Notes: generated from the letters alone by a model not told the origin. Counted from the stretch's first letter, positions 25,343 to 35,806 are shown. The stretch: 64,000 nt of DNA from Ramlibacter montanisoli (GCF_013087525.1 NZ_JABFCS010000001.1:62001-126000); one strand, 5' to 3'. A program made the numbers and translations.

Positions 25343-25930
25343 ATGGCAACCTGGATCGTGCTCGTGGCCACCGTGGCGGTGGTCTTGTGGATCATGGCGG
25401 TGTTCAACACGCTGGTGCAGCGGCGCAACCGCATCGCCAACGCGTACGCACAGATCGACGTGCAGTTGAAGCGGCGCTATGACCTGATTCCCAACCTCGT
25501 CGAAGTGGCCAGGCGCTACCTCGCGCATGAAGCGGCGACGCTGGAAGCCGTGACGCGCGCCCGGGGCGCGGCGGTGACGGCGGCCGCGGCCGCGCGCGTG
25601 CGGCCCACCGATGCGGCCACCGTGAACCTGCTGGCCGCCGCGGAACAGGAGCTCGGAGGCAGCATGGGCCGCCTGATGGCGCTCGCCGAGGCCTACCCCG
25701 AACTCAAGGCGGACGCCACCATGCGTTCGCTGAGCGAGGAACTCACCTCCACCGAGAACCGCATCGGCTTCGCCCGCCAGGCCTACAACGACGAAGTGCT
25801 CGCCTACAACGATTCCGCGTCGCAGTTCCCGGCCCTGATCGCCGCGCGCCTGTTCGGCTTCGAGCTGGCCGCGATGCTGCAGTCCACCCAGAGCGCGCAG
25901 GAACGCGAGGCGCCCCGCCTCGCCTTCTGA
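25343..25930 (+). CDS. lemA: LemA family protein
   Basis: A 195-residue protein with one N-terminal membrane helix (ATWIVLVATVAVVLWIMAVF) and the helical LemA domain. Diagnostic strings are NTLVQRRNRIANAYAQIDVQ followed by LKRRYDLIPNLVEVARRY, and the late ENRIGFARQAYNDEVLAYN. The start is chosen at the ATG that follows GGAG at good spacing. LemA proteins are often paired with M48 peptidases or other membrane proteases, as here; their job is not well defined. It ends 11 bases before the peptidase gene. Confidence 0.92.
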   Translation: MATWIVLVATVAVVLWIMAVFNTLVQRRNRIANAYAQIDVQLKRRYDLIPNLVEVARRYLAHEAATLEAVTRARGAAVTAAAAARVRPTDAATVNLLAAAEQELGGSMGRLMALAEAYPELKADATMRSLSEELTSTENRIGFARQAYNDEVLAYNDSASQFPALIAARLFGFELAAMLQSTQSAQEREAPRLAF

Positions 25931-25941
25931 AGCGGCGCGCG

Positions 25942-26949
25942 ATGCGCTTCTTCGAGCACCAGGGACGCCGCCCGCGGCGAGACCCTGAGGCTCCTGTTCC
26001 TGTTCGCGCTGGCCGTGGCGGCCACCGTCCTGGGCGTGCACTTGGCGCTGGCGCTGTGCTGGTGGCTGCTGCAGCTGCTGTCCCCGGTGCCGCTGGACTT
26101 CCCCGGCTGTTCTTCAGCGTCAACATCGGCGTGACCTTGCTGCTGGTCCTGGGCGGCTGGTGGATCGAGACCTCCAACCTGCAGGCCGCCGGCGGCGCCG
26201 AACGGCTGGCGCGGCGCGTCGGCGCCCGGGAGGCGCGCCCCGGCACCTCGCATGCGGAGCAACGCCTGTGCAACATCGTCGACGAGGTCTGCATCGCCGC
26301 GCACATGCCGCGCCCGATGGTGATGGTGATGCCGCGCCACCAGGCGATCAACGCCTTCGCGGCCGGCTGGGACGAGAACGACGCGGTGGTGGCGGTCACG
26401 CAGGGCGCGCTGGAGCTGCTCACGCGCGACGAGCTGCAGGGCATGGTGGCCCACGAATGCAGCCACCTGCATGAAGGCGACACGCGCATGAACATGCAGC
26501 TGGCCGGCATGGTGTCGGGCCTCGAGCTGGTGTGGGGCTTCGGCGAGGCGGTGCGCGAGCGCGGCGGGCTGGCCATGCTGTTCGGGACCGCGATCATGGC
26601 GATCGGCTCGGCGGGCTGGTATGCGGGCCGCGCGCTGCAGGCCTCGGTGTCGCGCCAGCGCGAGTTCCTGGCCGACGCGCGCGCCGTGCAGTGGACGCGC
26701 AACCGCGAAGGCCTGGGCGGGGTGCTGCGCAAGGCGATGACGCAAAGGGCCGAGGCCGACCAGATGCCGTCCGATCCGCCCTGGCCGCCTTCGGTGCAGC
26801 ACCTGCTGCTGCTCGGGCGCCTGGCCGAGCGGGGCGGCTGGTTCGACGCGCACCCGCCGCTGCCGCTGCGCGTGCAGCGCCTCTATGGCCGTCCCATGCC
26901 CGCCCTGCCGCTGGACCGCGCGCCGCCCGTGCCGGTCACGTGGGCTTGA
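25942..26949 (+). CDS. M48 family membrane metallopeptidase (N-terminal frame scrambled)
   Basis: A zinc peptidase of the HtpX/Ste24 type. The catalytic motif HECSH is in QGMVAHECSHLHEGDTRMN, and the third zinc ligand is probably in RQREFLADARAVQW. The N-terminal part is misread: an extra C near 25968 and a missing C at 26101-26104 cancel each other. The stretch between them (residues about 10-53) is therefore out-of-frame and looks like a Pro/Arg/Ala-rich linker. In the correct frame it reads GETLRLLFLFALAVAATVLG and continues hydrophobic, giving the expected first membrane helices. Partner of lemA. Ends overlapping the convergent Smr gene by 14 bases. Confidence 0.88.
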   Translation: MRFFEHQGRRPRRDPEAPVPVRAGRGGHRPGRALGAGAVLVAAAAAVPGAAGLPRLFFSVNIGVTLLLVLGGWWIETSNLQAAGGAERLARRVGAREARPGTSHAEQRLCNIVDEVCIAAHMPRPMVMVMPRHQAINAFAAGWDENDAVVAVTQGALELLTRDELQGMVAHECSHLHEGDTRMNMQLAGMVSGLELVWGFGEAVRERGGLAMLFGTAIMAIGSAGWYAGRALQASVSRQREFLADARAVQWTRNREGLGGVLRKAMTQRAEADQMPSDPPWPPSVQHLLLLGRLAERGGWFDAHPPLPLRVQRLYGRPMPALPLDRAPPVPVTWA

Positions 26950-27571
26950 GCAGCACGACCACCGCGCCCGCACCGCCCTCGTCGCCGCGCGCCTGCACGA
27001 AGGCCAGCACCTCGTCCTTCTGCACCAGCCAGCTGTGCACCTTGCCCTTGAGCACCGGGGTCTTGCCCGGCGAGCCAAGGCCCTTGCCGTGCACCACGCG
27101 CACGCAGCGCACGCCCTGGCGCATCGCCTCGCGCAGGAAGGCGGCCAGCGCCTCGCGCGCGTCGTCGGTGCGCAGGCCGTGCAGGTCGATCTCCGACTGG
27201 ATGGTCCATTCGCCGCGGCGCAGCTTGCGCGCGACGTCGATGCCCACGCCCGGGCGCCGGAAGCTGAGGGCGTCGTCCACCTCCAGCAGCGTCGAGGCAT
27301 CGAACTCGTCGCTGATCGCTTCCTTCAGCACCCGCTGGTCGTCGAGCTGGCGCTGCGCGGGAATGGGCGCGACCGGGTCGGGGGCGTGGTGCACGCGGCC
27401 GTGTTCGCGCAGCCGCTCCACCTTGCCGGCGGCGCGCTGGAACAGGTCGCGCTCGGCCTCGCTGCGCTTGTGCGCCTCGGCGCGCCGCACGGCCTCCTCG
27501 CGCGCGAGCCGTTCGCGCTCGGCGAGGTGCTTCTTCATGGCCTGCAGGTCCTGCAGCGACTTCGATTTCAC
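26936..27571 (-). CDS. Smr domain protein
   Basis: A 211-residue protein. A basic, coiled-coil-prone N-terminus ([20 protein letters not shown]) is followed by a C-terminal Smr (MutS-related endonuclease-like) domain from about residue 120. The family signatures are [14 protein letters not shown], containing the LHG motif, and [20 protein letters not shown], containing HGKG. Stand-alone Smr proteins act as nucleases, or on stalled ribosomes in some bacteria; which applies here is unknown. It reads leftward from radC, its start overlapping the radC stop by 4 bases. Confidence 0.92.
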   Translation of the reverse strand: MKSKSLQDLQAMKKHLAERERLAREEAVRRAEAHKRSEAERDLFQRAAGKVERLREHGRVHHAPDPVAPIPAQRQLDDQRVLKEAISDEFDASTLLEVDDALSFRRPGVGIDVARKLRRGEWTIQSEIDLHGLRTDDAREALAAFLREAMRQGVRCVRVVHGKGLGSPGKTPVLKGKVHSWLVQKDEVLAFVQARGDEGGAGAVVVLLKPT

Positions 27572-28245
27572 AAGAGGCCTTTCTCGGCCATCGACAGGGC
27601 CTGCCCCGGCGCGACGATGACGTGATCGAGCACGCGCACGTCCACCAGGGCGAGCGCCGCCTTGAGGGTCTGGGTGAGGGCTTCGTCCGCGCGCGAGGGC
27701 TGCACGGTGCCGCTGGGATGGTTGTGGGCCAGCACCACGGCGGCGGAGTGGTGGTGCAGGGCCTTCAAGACGACTTCGCGTGGGTACACGCTGGTCTGAG
27801 TCAGGGTGCCGCGGAAGAGTTCTTCCATGGCGATCAGGCGGTTCTGGGCATCGAGGAAGAGCGCCGCGAACACTTCATGCGGGCGGCGGGCCAGGTGCAG
27901 CTGCAGGTAATTCTTCACGGCATCGGGCGAGCCGAAGACCTCGCGCGCCTTCAATTGCTCAGCCACCGCGCGGCGCGCCAGTTCCAGCACCGCCAGCAGC
28001 TCGGAGCGCTTGGCGGGGCCGCCGAGGCCGTTGACCGTGCGCAATTCGTCGCCGCTGGCGTGCAGCAAGCCGGCCAGGCCGTCGAACCGGGCCAGCACCT
28101 CGCCGGCCATCTGGAAGACGCCGCGTCCCCGGGTACCGGTCCGCAACAACAGGGCGAGCAGCTCGGTGTCGCTCAGGGCGGAAGGGCCGCGTGCCAGCAA
28201 TTTCTCCCGCGGCCGGGCGTCGGCAGGCAGGTCTTTGAGAGCCAT
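27568..28245 (-). CDS. radC: RadC family JAB-domain protein
   Basis: A 225-residue UPF0758/RadC protein. The N-terminal helix-hairpin-helix-like part ([20 protein letters not shown]) is followed by a JAB/MPN metal-binding domain with [20 protein letters not shown], which carries the HxH and Asp zinc ligands. RadC was once thought to act in DNA repair; its real role is unsettled. Divergent from fkpB, with a 54-base gap. Confidence 0.95.
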   Translation of the reverse strand: MALKDLPADARPREKLLARGPSALSDTELLALLLRTGTRGRGVFQMAGEVLARFDGLAGLLHASGDELRTVNGLGGPAKRSELLAVLELARRAVAEQLKAREVFGSPDAVKNYLQLHLARRPHEVFAALFLDAQNRLIAMEELFRGTLTQTSVYPREVVLKALHHHSAAVVLAHNHPSGTVQPSRADEALTQTLKAALALVDVRVLDHVIVAPGQALSMAEKGLL

Positions 28246-28299
28246 CAGGATGCCCCTTCGCCCCGACTTTTAGAATGGAGCCAGTTTATCGGGACTTCC

Positions 28300-28776
28300 A
28301 TGGCTTCCACTGCGCTCCGCGTCCAACCTGGCTCTCACCTCACGCTGCACTACCGGCTGGCGGGGCCGGACGGCGACATCATCAACACCTTCGACGGCAA
28401 GCCCTCGACGATGCCCCTGGGCACCGGCGCGCTGTCCCCCGCGCTCGAGGAGCGGCTGATCGGGCTGGAGGAGGGCGCGCGGGTGAAGTTCGAGATCAAC
28501 CCCGGCGAAGCCTTCGGCGACCGCAATCCCGAGATGATGCAGTGGGTGCCGCGCAAGCTCCTCGTCCAGGTTGGGGACAGGAACACCGCGTACAAGGTCG
28601 GCGACGTGGTGAAGTTCCCCACGCCGGACGGCATGGGCCAGTACGCTGGCTCGGTGCGCGAGCTGGGCGAGGACGAGGACGGCGACGGCCAGGCGGACAG
28701 GCTGCTGCTGGACTTCAACCATCCGCTGGCCGGCCAGCCGGTGACCTTCGAAGTGCAAGTGATCGGGGTGATCTGA
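28300..28776 (+). CDS. fkpB: FKBP-type peptidyl-prolyl isomerase (FkpB/SlpA-like)
   Basis: A 158-residue cytoplasmic peptidyl-prolyl cis-trans isomerase and chaperone. Family patches visible are [19 protein letters not shown], the flap-linked [20 protein letters not shown] and [12 protein letters not shown], and the return strand [20 protein letters not shown]. The short SlpA form is the usual upstream neighbour of ispH. Here the fkpB stop overlaps the ispH start (TGATG), so the pair is translationally coupled. Confidence 0.95.
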   Translation: MASTALRVQPGSHLTLHYRLAGPDGDIINTFDGKPSTMPLGTGALSPALEERLIGLEEGARVKFEINPGEAFGDRNPEMMQWVPRKLLVQVGDRNTAYKVGDVVKFPTPDGMGQYAGSVRELGEDEDGDGQADRLLLDFNHPLAGQPVTFEVQVIGVI

Positions 28777-29714
28777 TGGCCGGCATGCCGCAGGAGATCC
28801 TGCTCGCCGAACCGCGCGGCTTCTGCGCCGGCGTGGACCGCGCCATCGACATCGTGGAGCGCGCACTCGCCAAGTTCGGCCGGCCGATCTACGTGCGCCA
28901 CGAGATCGTGCACAACACCTTCGTGGTCAACGACCTCAAGTCCAAGGGCGCGATCTTCATCGAGGACCTGGCCGACGTGCCGCCCGGCGCGACGCTGGTG
29001 TTCTCCGCCCACGGCGTGAGCAAGGCGGTGCAGCAGGAAGCGCAGGCGCGCGGCTTCCATGTGTTCGACGCCACCTGCCCGCTGGTGACCAAGGTGCACA
29101 TCGAGGTGGCCAAGCTCGCCAGGGAAGGCTACGAGTTCATCATGATCGGCCACAAGGGACACCCCGAAGTGGAAGGCACGATGGGCCAGCTCGATCACGG
29201 CATCCACCTGGTGGAGGACGTGGCCGACGTCGCCAGGGTGCAGCCAGCGCAGACCGAGCGGCTGGCGATCGTCACGCAGACCACGCTGTCGGTGGACGAC
29301 GCGGCGGAGATCAAGGAGGCCGTGAAACGGCGCTTCCCGAGCATCCGCGAACCCAAGCAGCAGGACATCTGCTACGCCACGCAGAACCGGCAGGACGCGG
29401 TGAAGCTGCTCTCGCCCGCCGTCGACGTGATGATCGTGGTCGGCAGCCCCACCAGCTCCAACAGCAACCGCCTGGCCGAACTCGCGCGCAAGCTCGGCGT
29501 GCAGAGCTACATGGTCGACAGCCCGGCCGAACTCAAGGCCGAATGGCTGGCCGGCAAGGAACGCGTGGGCCTCACCGCCGGCGCGTCCGCGCCCGAGCTG
29601 CTGGTGCAGGACGTGATCGACCGCATCAAGGCGCTGGGCGCGGTGTCGGTGCGCAAGATGGACGGCATCGTCGAGACGGTGAAGTTCCCGCTGCCCAAGG
29701 GGCTGAAGCTTTGA
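28776..29714 (+). CDS. ispH: 4-hydroxy-3-methylbut-2-enyl diphosphate reductase
   Basis: The last enzyme of the MEP isoprenoid pathway, making IPP and DMAPP. The 312-residue protein has the three [4Fe-4S] cysteines in [24 protein letters not shown] and [25 protein letters not shown] regions, and the conserved histidines in RHEIVHN, FSAHGVS and IGHKGHPE. The start is [17 protein letters not shown]. The frame is intact. The stop shares bases with the TTG start of the next gene. Confidence 0.97.
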   Translation: MAGMPQEILLAEPRGFCAGVDRAIDIVERALAKFGRPIYVRHEIVHNTFVVNDLKSKGAIFIEDLADVPPGATLVFSAHGVSKAVQQEAQARGFHVFDATCPLVTKVHIEVAKLAREGYEFIMIGHKGHPEVEGTMGQLDHGIHLVEDVADVARVQPAQTERLAIVTQTTLSVDDAAEIKEAVKRRFPSIREPKQQDICYATQNRQDAVKLLSPAVDVMIVVGSPTSSNSNRLAELARKLGVQSYMVDSPAELKAEWLAGKERVGLTAGASAPELLVQDVIDRIKALGAVSVRKMDGIVETVKFPLPKGLKL

Positions 29715-30652
29715 CGCAGGCGGACATCGAAGCCGCCGCATCGCGCTTCACCACCGACGGCCGCGCCTTCATCCGCCGCACGCCCCTCTGGAAACTCCCC
29801 GGCAGCGCCCTGGGTGTCGCCTGCGCCGAAATCTGGTTGAAGCTCGAACAGTTGCAGGTCGGCGGCAGCTTCAAGGCGCGCGGCATGTACAACCGCCTGC
29901 TCGCCAATCCCATTCCCGCCAGCGGCGTGATCGTCGCCTCCGGCGGCAACGCGGGCATCGCCACGGCGGCCGCGGCCCGGGCCCTGGGCGTGAAGTGCGA
30001 GGTCTTCGTCCCCACCGTCAGCAGCCCCGCCAAGCAGGCCAAGCTGCGTGAACTGGGCGCCGACGTGGTCGTCACCGGCGCGGTGTACGCCGAGGCCCTG
30101 GAGGCCTGCCTGGCACGCCAGCGCGAGACCCATGCACTGCTCACGCACGCCTACGACCAGGAGGAAGTGGTCGCGGGCGCCGGCACGCTGGCCATGGAGA
30201 TCGAGGAGCAGGGCGGCGAGCCGCCTGACAGCGTGCTGGTGAGCGTGGGCGGCGGTGGCCTGATCGCCGGCATCGCCGCCTGGTTCGGGGACCGCAGCCG
30301 CGTGGTCGCGCTCGAGCCGGAACTGGCGCCGACGCTGTTCCGTGCGCGTGCAGCGGGCAAGCCGGTGGACGTGGCCGTGAGCGGCATCGCCGCGGATTCA
30401 CTGGGCGCCAAGCGCATCGGCGCCATCGCCTGGGAGATCACGCAGCGCCACGTGCCCGAGGCGCTGCTGCTGCCCGACGACGCGATCCGCGCCGCGCAGC
30501 TGACGCTCTGGAAGGAGTTCAAGCTGGCGGTGGAGCCGGCCGCGGCGCTCGGGCTCGCGGCACTGCAAAGCGGCGCCTACGTGCCCAAGGCCGACGAGAT
30601 CGTCGCGCTGGTGCTGTGCGGCGCCAACCTCGATCCCGCCACGCTCGCCTGA
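29711..30652 (+). CDS. PLP-dependent threonine/serine dehydratase-like protein
   Basis: A 313-residue fold-type II PLP enzyme. The Schiff-base lysine is in [14 protein letters not shown]. The substrate loop is [19 protein letters not shown], and the phosphate-binding glycine loop is [19 protein letters not shown]. It has no regulatory ACT domain, so it is closer to catabolic threonine or serine dehydratases and serine racemases. The start is TTG within the TTGA overlap with the ispH stop; an upstream start would lie deep inside ispH. The exact amino-acid substrate is not determined by the sequence. Confidence 0.9.
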   Translation: MTQADIEAAASRFTTDGRAFIRRTPLWKLPGSALGVACAEIWLKLEQLQVGGSFKARGMYNRLLANPIPASGVIVASGGNAGIATAAAARALGVKCEVFVPTVSSPAKQAKLRELGADVVVTGAVYAEALEACLARQRETHALLTHAYDQEEVVAGAGTLAMEIEEQGGEPPDSVLVSVGGGGLIAGIAAWFGDRSRVVALEPELAPTLFRARAAGKPVDVAVSGIAADSLGAKRIGAIAWEITQRHVPEALLLPDDAIRAAQLTLWKEFKLAVEPAAALGLAALQSGAYVPKADEIVALVLCGANLDPATLA

Positions 30653-30653
30653 T

Positions 30654-31070
30654 TCACTCGCAGCTGACCATCCAGGGCACGCCGAACTTGTCCACCAGCA
30701 TGCCGAAGTGCCCGCCCCAGAACGGCGGCGCGAACGGCATGGTCACCTTGCCGCCGGCGGCCAGCGCGTCGAACACCTTGCGCGCCCGGTCCACGCCGTC
30801 CTTGATCCAGACGGAGACGGCGAAGCCCTTGTAGCCGCCGCCGCCCATGCCGGGCGGGACGTCGCTGGCCATGATCTGCGCGCCGTCGGCGTCCACGGTG
30901 CCGTGCATCACCTTCTGCTTCCAGGCGGCGGGAAGCTCCTTGTTGTCCATCGGCGAGCCCTCGTAACGCATCAGCGCCGAGACCTTGCCGCCCAGGCATT
31001 GCGCGTAGAAGTTCAGCGCCTCTTCCGCCTTGCCGTCGAAGTTCAGGTAGCAATCGAGTTGCATGGCCAT
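30654..31070 (-). CDS. VOC family (PhnB-like) protein
   Basis: A 138-residue PhnB-type glyoxalase-fold protein. It begins MAMQLDCYLNFDGKAEEALN, has the family GGYKGFAVSVWI strand and PFAPPFWGGHFGMLVDKFG, and ends VPWMVSCE. These proteins are distant relatives of 3-demethylubiquinone methyltransferase-like VOC proteins and have no firm function. Its stop lies 1 base from the end of the convergent dehydratase gene. Confidence 0.9.
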   Translation of the reverse strand: MAMQLDCYLNFDGKAEEALNFYAQCLGGKVSALMRYEGSPMDNKELPAAWKQKVMHGTVDADGAQIMASDVPPGMGGGGYKGFAVSVWIKDGVDRARKVFDALAAGGKVTMPFAPPFWGGHFGMLVDKFGVPWMVSCE

Positions 31071-31103
31071 GGGTGTTCTCCTGTGGGGGTGGAACCATCC
31101 TAG

Positions 31104-32438
<1,335 letters not shown>

Positions 32439-32580
32439 ACTTTACGCGCCGATAACCACGGAAGGCGGCAAGCGGACAGTGCTCAGCGGCAGCCGCCTAC
32501 AAGTCCGTAGGCCGGCCCCTGCCCATCATGCAGCGTCGCGGGTCCCCGACCCGCACAGCCGTATGACAAGGAGCCCGCAC

Positions 32581-33390
32581 ATGGCCAAGTTCTTCTTCAA
32601 GGCAGCATTCGCCGCCTCCGCCCTGGTCCTCGCCTCGCAGGCGATGGCGCAGATCGTCCTGTACGAACGCGAGGGATTCCGCGGCCGTTCCGTCGTCGCC
32701 GATCGCGAGCTGCGCAACGTCGAACGGCGTGCGCTGGGCAACACCGCATCGTCCGCCGTGGTCGAGCGCGGCCGCTGGGAAGTGTGCGAGCAGCCGCGCT
32801 TCCAGGGCCGTTGCGCCGTGCTGCGCCGTGGCAACTACCCGGACCTGCGTGCCAGCGGCCTGCAGTGGGAAATCGCCTCGGTGCGCCCGGCCCGCGAAGG
32901 CCGCCGCTATGACGCCGAGCCGCAAGCCGCGGTCGGCCAGGACTATGCGTACCGCCGCCGCGCCAGCAGCGAGCGCGTGCAGGAAGCACCGATCCGCGAC
33001 GTGCGCGCGATCATGGGCACGCCCAGCCAGCGCTGCTGGGTGGAGCGGCAGGCCGTTCCCGCGGCCAATCCCGGCGCCAACCTCGGCGGCGCAGTCGTCG
33101 GTGCGATCGTCGGCGGCATCCTCGGCCACCAGGTCGGCGGCGGCAGCGGCCGGGACGCAGCCACGGCGGTGGGCGCGGTCGGCGGCGCGGTGGTCGGCAA
33201 CCGGGTGGCCGGCGGTACGGGGACGCAGTACGCGACGCAGGACGTGCAGAAGTGCGAAACCGTGCAGGGCACCCCGCAGTACTACGAGGTGACCTACGAC
33301 TTCCGCGGCGTCCGGCACGTCGCGCAGATGAGCGCGCCGCCCGCGGGCAACACGATCATCGTGAACCAGCGCGGCGAACCGCGGATGTAG
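32581..33390 (+). CDS. Secreted beta/gamma-crystallin and glycine-zipper protein
   Basis: A 269-residue exported protein. Signal peptide MAKFFFKAAFAASALVLASQ with AMA cleavage; the start follows AAGGAG-like sequence. Residues about 25-105 form a beta/gamma-crystallin-like Greek key unit (QIVLYEREGFRGRSVVADRE, later EVCEQPRFQGRCAVLRRGNY). After a linker with Cys (SQRCWVERQ), residues about 165-215 form a glycine zipper (NLGGAVVGAIVGGILGHQVG), as in outer-membrane 2TM proteins. The C-terminus, TPQYYEVTYDFRGVRHVAQM, resembles the domain seen after the zipper in such proteins. Function is unknown; it is probably envelope-associated. Confidence 0.85.
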   Translation: MAKFFFKAAFAASALVLASQAMAQIVLYEREGFRGRSVVADRELRNVERRALGNTASSAVVERGRWEVCEQPRFQGRCAVLRRGNYPDLRASGLQWEIASVRPAREGRRYDAEPQAAVGQDYAYRRRASSERVQEAPIRDVRAIMGTPSQRCWVERQAVPAANPGANLGGAVVGAIVGGILGHQVGGGSGRDAATAVGAVGGAVVGNRVAGGTGTQYATQDVQKCETVQGTPQYYEVTYDFRGVRHVAQMSAPPAGNTIIVNQRGEPRM

Positions 33391-33454
33391 TCGGCCGGGG
33401 TGGGTGCGGGGCTGGTGTAAAATCGCCGGCTTCGCACCACGCGAACCGAATTCA

Positions 33455-33544
33455 GGAGCGGTGGCAGAGTGGTCGAATGCGCCGGACTCGAAATCCGGTA
33501 TACGGTTTACCGTATCGAGGGTTCGAATCCCTCCTGCTCCGCCA
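33455..33544 (+). tRNA. tRNA-Ser(CGA)
   Basis: A 90-base class II tRNA with acceptor stem GGAGCGG / CTGCTCC, discriminator G and encoded CCA. The anticodon loop ACTCGAAAT gives anticodon CGA, reading UCG serine codons. A long variable arm (TATACGGTTTACCGTA) and the T loop GGTTCGAATCC are clear. A TGGTGTAAAAT sequence 32 bases upstream may be an extended -10. Confidence 0.97.
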
Positions 33545-33585
33545 GAAGTAGTCCGGGGAGGCCCCCAAGGCCCTCCCGAATCAGC

Positions 33586-33617
33586 AAGGCCTCGAGCAAT
33601 CGAGGCCTTCTGTTTTT
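33586..33617 (+). terminator. Rho-independent terminator after tRNA-Ser
   Basis: A perfect 10-base stem AAGGCCTCGA / TCGAGGCCTT around the tetraloop GCAA is followed by CTGTTTTT. It lies 41 bases after the tRNA and could also act for the leftward ohr gene. Confidence 0.85.
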
Positions 33618-33660
33618 CAGGCCCCGGAAGGTCGCTGCCTTCCAGCCCCCGTTGACTGCA

Positions 33661-34113
33661 TCACGCGGTGAGTACGTTCAATGCAACGTCGATGTTCCCC
33701 CGCGTCGCCTTCGAATACGGGCAGATCTCGTGCGCCCCATGCGCCAGCGCCTCCGCGACTTCCTGCGCCATGCCCGGCAGGCCGATGTTGAGCCGGGCCT
33801 GGAGGAAGTAGGCCTTGCCCGCGGTTCCCACATCGACCTCGACGTCGATGGACACGCCGGGCGGCAGCGGGACCTTCTTTTCCTTTGCGACCGCCTCGAT
33901 GGCGGCGAAATAGCAGGCCGACCAGGCGCCGGCGAACAACTGCTCCGCCGTGGGGTGCGGAGCGACTCCGGGGTACGCGTAGCGTGACTTGTCGTCGCTC
34001 GGCGTCGACAGGTCGATGTCCAGGCGGGTCTCGCTGGCGCGTGCACTGCCGTCGCGCTGGCTGGGTCTGGTGTGGGTCTTGCCTGTGAACAGGACGGTCT
34101 GGATCTTGGTCAT
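33661..34113 (-). CDS. ohr: Organic hydroperoxide resistance protein (OsmC/Ohr family)
   Basis: A 150-residue thiol peroxidase for organic hydroperoxides. The two redox cysteines are in GAWSACYFAAIEAVA and AHEICPYSKATRGNIDV. The start MTKIQTVLFTGKTHT fits the Ohr N-terminus, and the conserved pocket residues are in RYAYPGVAPHPTAEQLFAG. No OhrR gene is adjacent. The 308-base gap upstream carries a tandem repeat and the candidate regulatory palindrome, both closer to the divergent hydrolase. Confidence 0.93.
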   Translation of the reverse strand: MTKIQTVLFTGKTHTRPSQRDGSARASETRLDIDLSTPSDDKSRYAYPGVAPHPTAEQLFAGAWSACYFAAIEAVAKEKKVPLPPGVSIDVEVDVGTAGKAYFLQARLNIGLPGMAQEVAEALAHGAHEICPYSKATRGNIDVALNVLTA

Positions 34114-34273
34114 CGGAGCTCCGTGGCTTTGTCGGTTCGGGGGTTCGGCCGGCGGATGCGCGCGGCCCGGAAGCAACTTTCCACCCTTGCCGCGGGAACC
34201 TCATCCAACGCAAGACGGGAGCCAGGGCTGGACGGAGGTGAGCCTTGAGGCCGGCGCGTGGCGTCGGTTGCCG

Positions 34274-34307
34274 AACGCATCTGCCTTTGGAACGCATCTG
34301 CCTTTGG
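34274..34307. repeat. Tandem 17-base direct repeat
   Basis: AACGCATCTGCCTTTGG occurs twice head to tail. The second copy runs directly into the TTTGGTATCG palindrome at 34302. It lies in the 308-base gap between ohr and the alpha/beta hydrolase gene; the rest of that gap shows no gene. Confidence 0.8.
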
Positions 34308-34324
34308 TATCGCAGCTACCAACG
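34302..34324 (+). promoter_or_regulatory. CGAYACCAAGGT-type palindrome upstream of a hydrolase gene
   Basis: CTTTGGTATCGCAGCTACCA is followed by ACG. TTGGTA and TACCAA form an inverted repeat matching the motif found at 46098-46164, 54200, 56200 and 62136. It lies 97 bases ahead of the hydrolase start. Confidence 0.5.
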
Positions 34325-34421
34325 TGCAATGGACTGGGCGCCCTGCATGTCGTGAACTCGCAGGGTGGCTCGTACTTCACGGGTCAGAAGCAGTTCCCGC
34401 AGCAAGCGGGGAGAAGGCAGC

Positions 34422-35240
34422 ATGGTCTACGCAATCTTTTCGGCCTCGATCCTGCTCGCAATGGCCGCCATTTACGCGGGCGCGGTCGGATGGCTTTACT
34501 TCCGGCAGGAACGGTTGCTGTTCGAGCCGGACGGCCTGGCGGGCGACGACCCGATCTGCATCGACCGCGACACGCGCGAGTTCTTCATCGACGTGCCCGG
34601 CGCGCGCCTGTCCGTCGCGCGCATGACCTTGCCCGATCCGCGCGGCGTCTTCTTCTTCATGCACGGCAACTCGGGCAACCTGAAGAAGTGGTTCGTGGAG
34701 CTGGACGCGTTCCGCCGGGCCAACTTCGACGTGGTGATGTTCGACTACCGCGGCTTCGGCAAGAGCACGGGCCGGATCGAGAGCGAGGAGCAGTTGCGCG
34801 CCGACGTCGAGGCCGTCTGGAAGCACATCGAGCCGATGTACGCAGGCAGGCGGGTGGTGATCTCCGGTCAGTCGCTCGGCACGGGGCTGGCCGCAGGCCT
34901 GGCCGCACGACTCTGCTCCGAGGGGCACGCTCCCGACTTGACGCTGCTCGTTTCGCCCTACAGCAGCATGCGGGCACTGGCTGCCGAACTCTATCCGTGG
35001 GTGCCGATGCGGGTGCTGCGCTATCCGCTGCACACGCTGGCCCACGCGGCCAGGTTGCTCGGCCCGGTGATGCTGATCCACGGCGAGAAGGACGAGCTGA
35101 TCGGCATCCATCACAGCGAGCAATTGCAGAAGGCGATGCGTTCGGCGCAACTGCTGCGGGTGATCGGTGCCGGTCACGGCGATGTGCACCAGTCTCGCGC
35201 AGCGCAAGAGGCATTGATGTCGGCTCTCGGTCGCCTCTAG
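34422..35240 (+). CDS. Membrane-anchored alpha/beta hydrolase
   Basis: A 272-residue protein. The N-terminal helix AIFSASILLAMAAIYAGAVG anchors it in the inner membrane; the start MVYAIF follows a GGGGAGAAGG ribosome site. The hydrolase fold shows the oxyanion MHGNSGN motif, the nucleophile elbow GQSLG, the acid in HGEKDELIG and the histidine in GAGHGDVHQ. The arrangement resembles the ABHD17/YfhR-like (BEM46) group. Substrate unknown. The candidate regulatory palindrome at 34302 lies just upstream. Confidence 0.9.
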   Translation: MVYAIFSASILLAMAAIYAGAVGWLYFRQERLLFEPDGLAGDDPICIDRDTREFFIDVPGARLSVARMTLPDPRGVFFFMHGNSGNLKKWFVELDAFRRANFDVVMFDYRGFGKSTGRIESEEQLRADVEAVWKHIEPMYAGRRVVISGQSLGTGLAAGLAARLCSEGHAPDLTLLVSPYSSMRALAAELYPWVPMRVLRYPLHTLAHAARLLGPVMLIHGEKDELIGIHHSEQLQKAMRSAQLLRVIGAGHGDVHQSRAAQEALMSALGRL

Positions 35241-35248
35241 ATCCACCG

Positions 35249-35806
35249 CTAGAACGCAAGCGCGAAGCGCAGTTGCACGCTGTTCATCCCAGGGTTGGGC
35301 TTGCGCAGCCCCGCATTGGACTGGTGCACCAGGCGAAGGCTGAGCTCGTATCGCTGGAGGGGCCCGACCAGGGCGCCGATCGCGACGGTGTCGTGGAAAT
35401 TCCATCGCGTCGAGGCATCCGGTGCCGGATCGTGGAGGTAGCTCACGCCAATCCCGCCTTCGACGAACAAGGGAGCAAGGACTGTTTGCCAGGTGTGGCG
35501 AACCAGCGGTACCAGCACCAGCTGCCCGGTGCGCCATCGACCGTCCCTGTCTGTTGGCAGCGACCAGCGCGTCACGTGCGCCTCGAGTCTCGAGCTGAAC
35601 CTGCCGACAGGCGTCGCTCCTCCCCAAGGGAGGCGCCAGCCGAGGCCCACAGAGGCGAGGGACCCGCCGCGGTGTGCCATGCCGCCCTCCACGAATACCC
35701 ATTCAGGAAAGGGAAGGGCCGTGGATGCGGACGCAGCGGTCGCCGCGCCGAGCGCAAGCGCGGCGAGGCAGGCCTTCAGAGGCCGCACCGGATTCATGCT
35801 TGCCAT
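35249..35806 (-). CDS. PagL-type lipid A 3-O-deacylase / acyloxyacyl hydrolase
   Basis: A 185-residue outer-membrane beta-barrel candidate. Signal peptide about residues 1-27 (LAALALGAATAASA). The C-terminal motif LSLRLVHQSNAGLRKPNPG carries the His-x-Ser-Asn catalytic signature of PagL, and the protein ends in an outer-membrane aromatic terminus (QLRFALAF). PagL removes the 3-linked acyl chain from lipid A. Length matches the family. It is convergent with the hydrolase gene, 8 bases apart. The 265-base gap to its right shows no further gene. Confidence 0.85.
   Translation of the reverse strand: MASMNPVRPLKACLAALALGAATAASASTALPFPEWVFVEGGMAHRGGSLASVGLGWRLPWGGATPVGRFSSRLEAHVTRWSLPTDRDGRWRTGQLVLVPLVRHTWQTVLAPLFVEGGIGVSYLHDPAPDASTRWNFHDTVAIGALVGPLQRYELSLRLVHQSNAGLRKPNPGMNSVQLRFALAF

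Noticed and set aside
25942..26110. Pro/Arg-rich cytoplasmic N-terminal domain of the M48 peptidase
   Set aside because: Shifting the frame between an extra C near 25968 and a missing C at 26101 gives a hydrophobic helix-forming sequence typical of this family, so the apparent linker is misread.
33455..33544. tRNA-Ser as an integration site for a genomic island
   Set aside because: No integrase, no direct repeat of the tRNA 3' end and no composition change were seen to either side.
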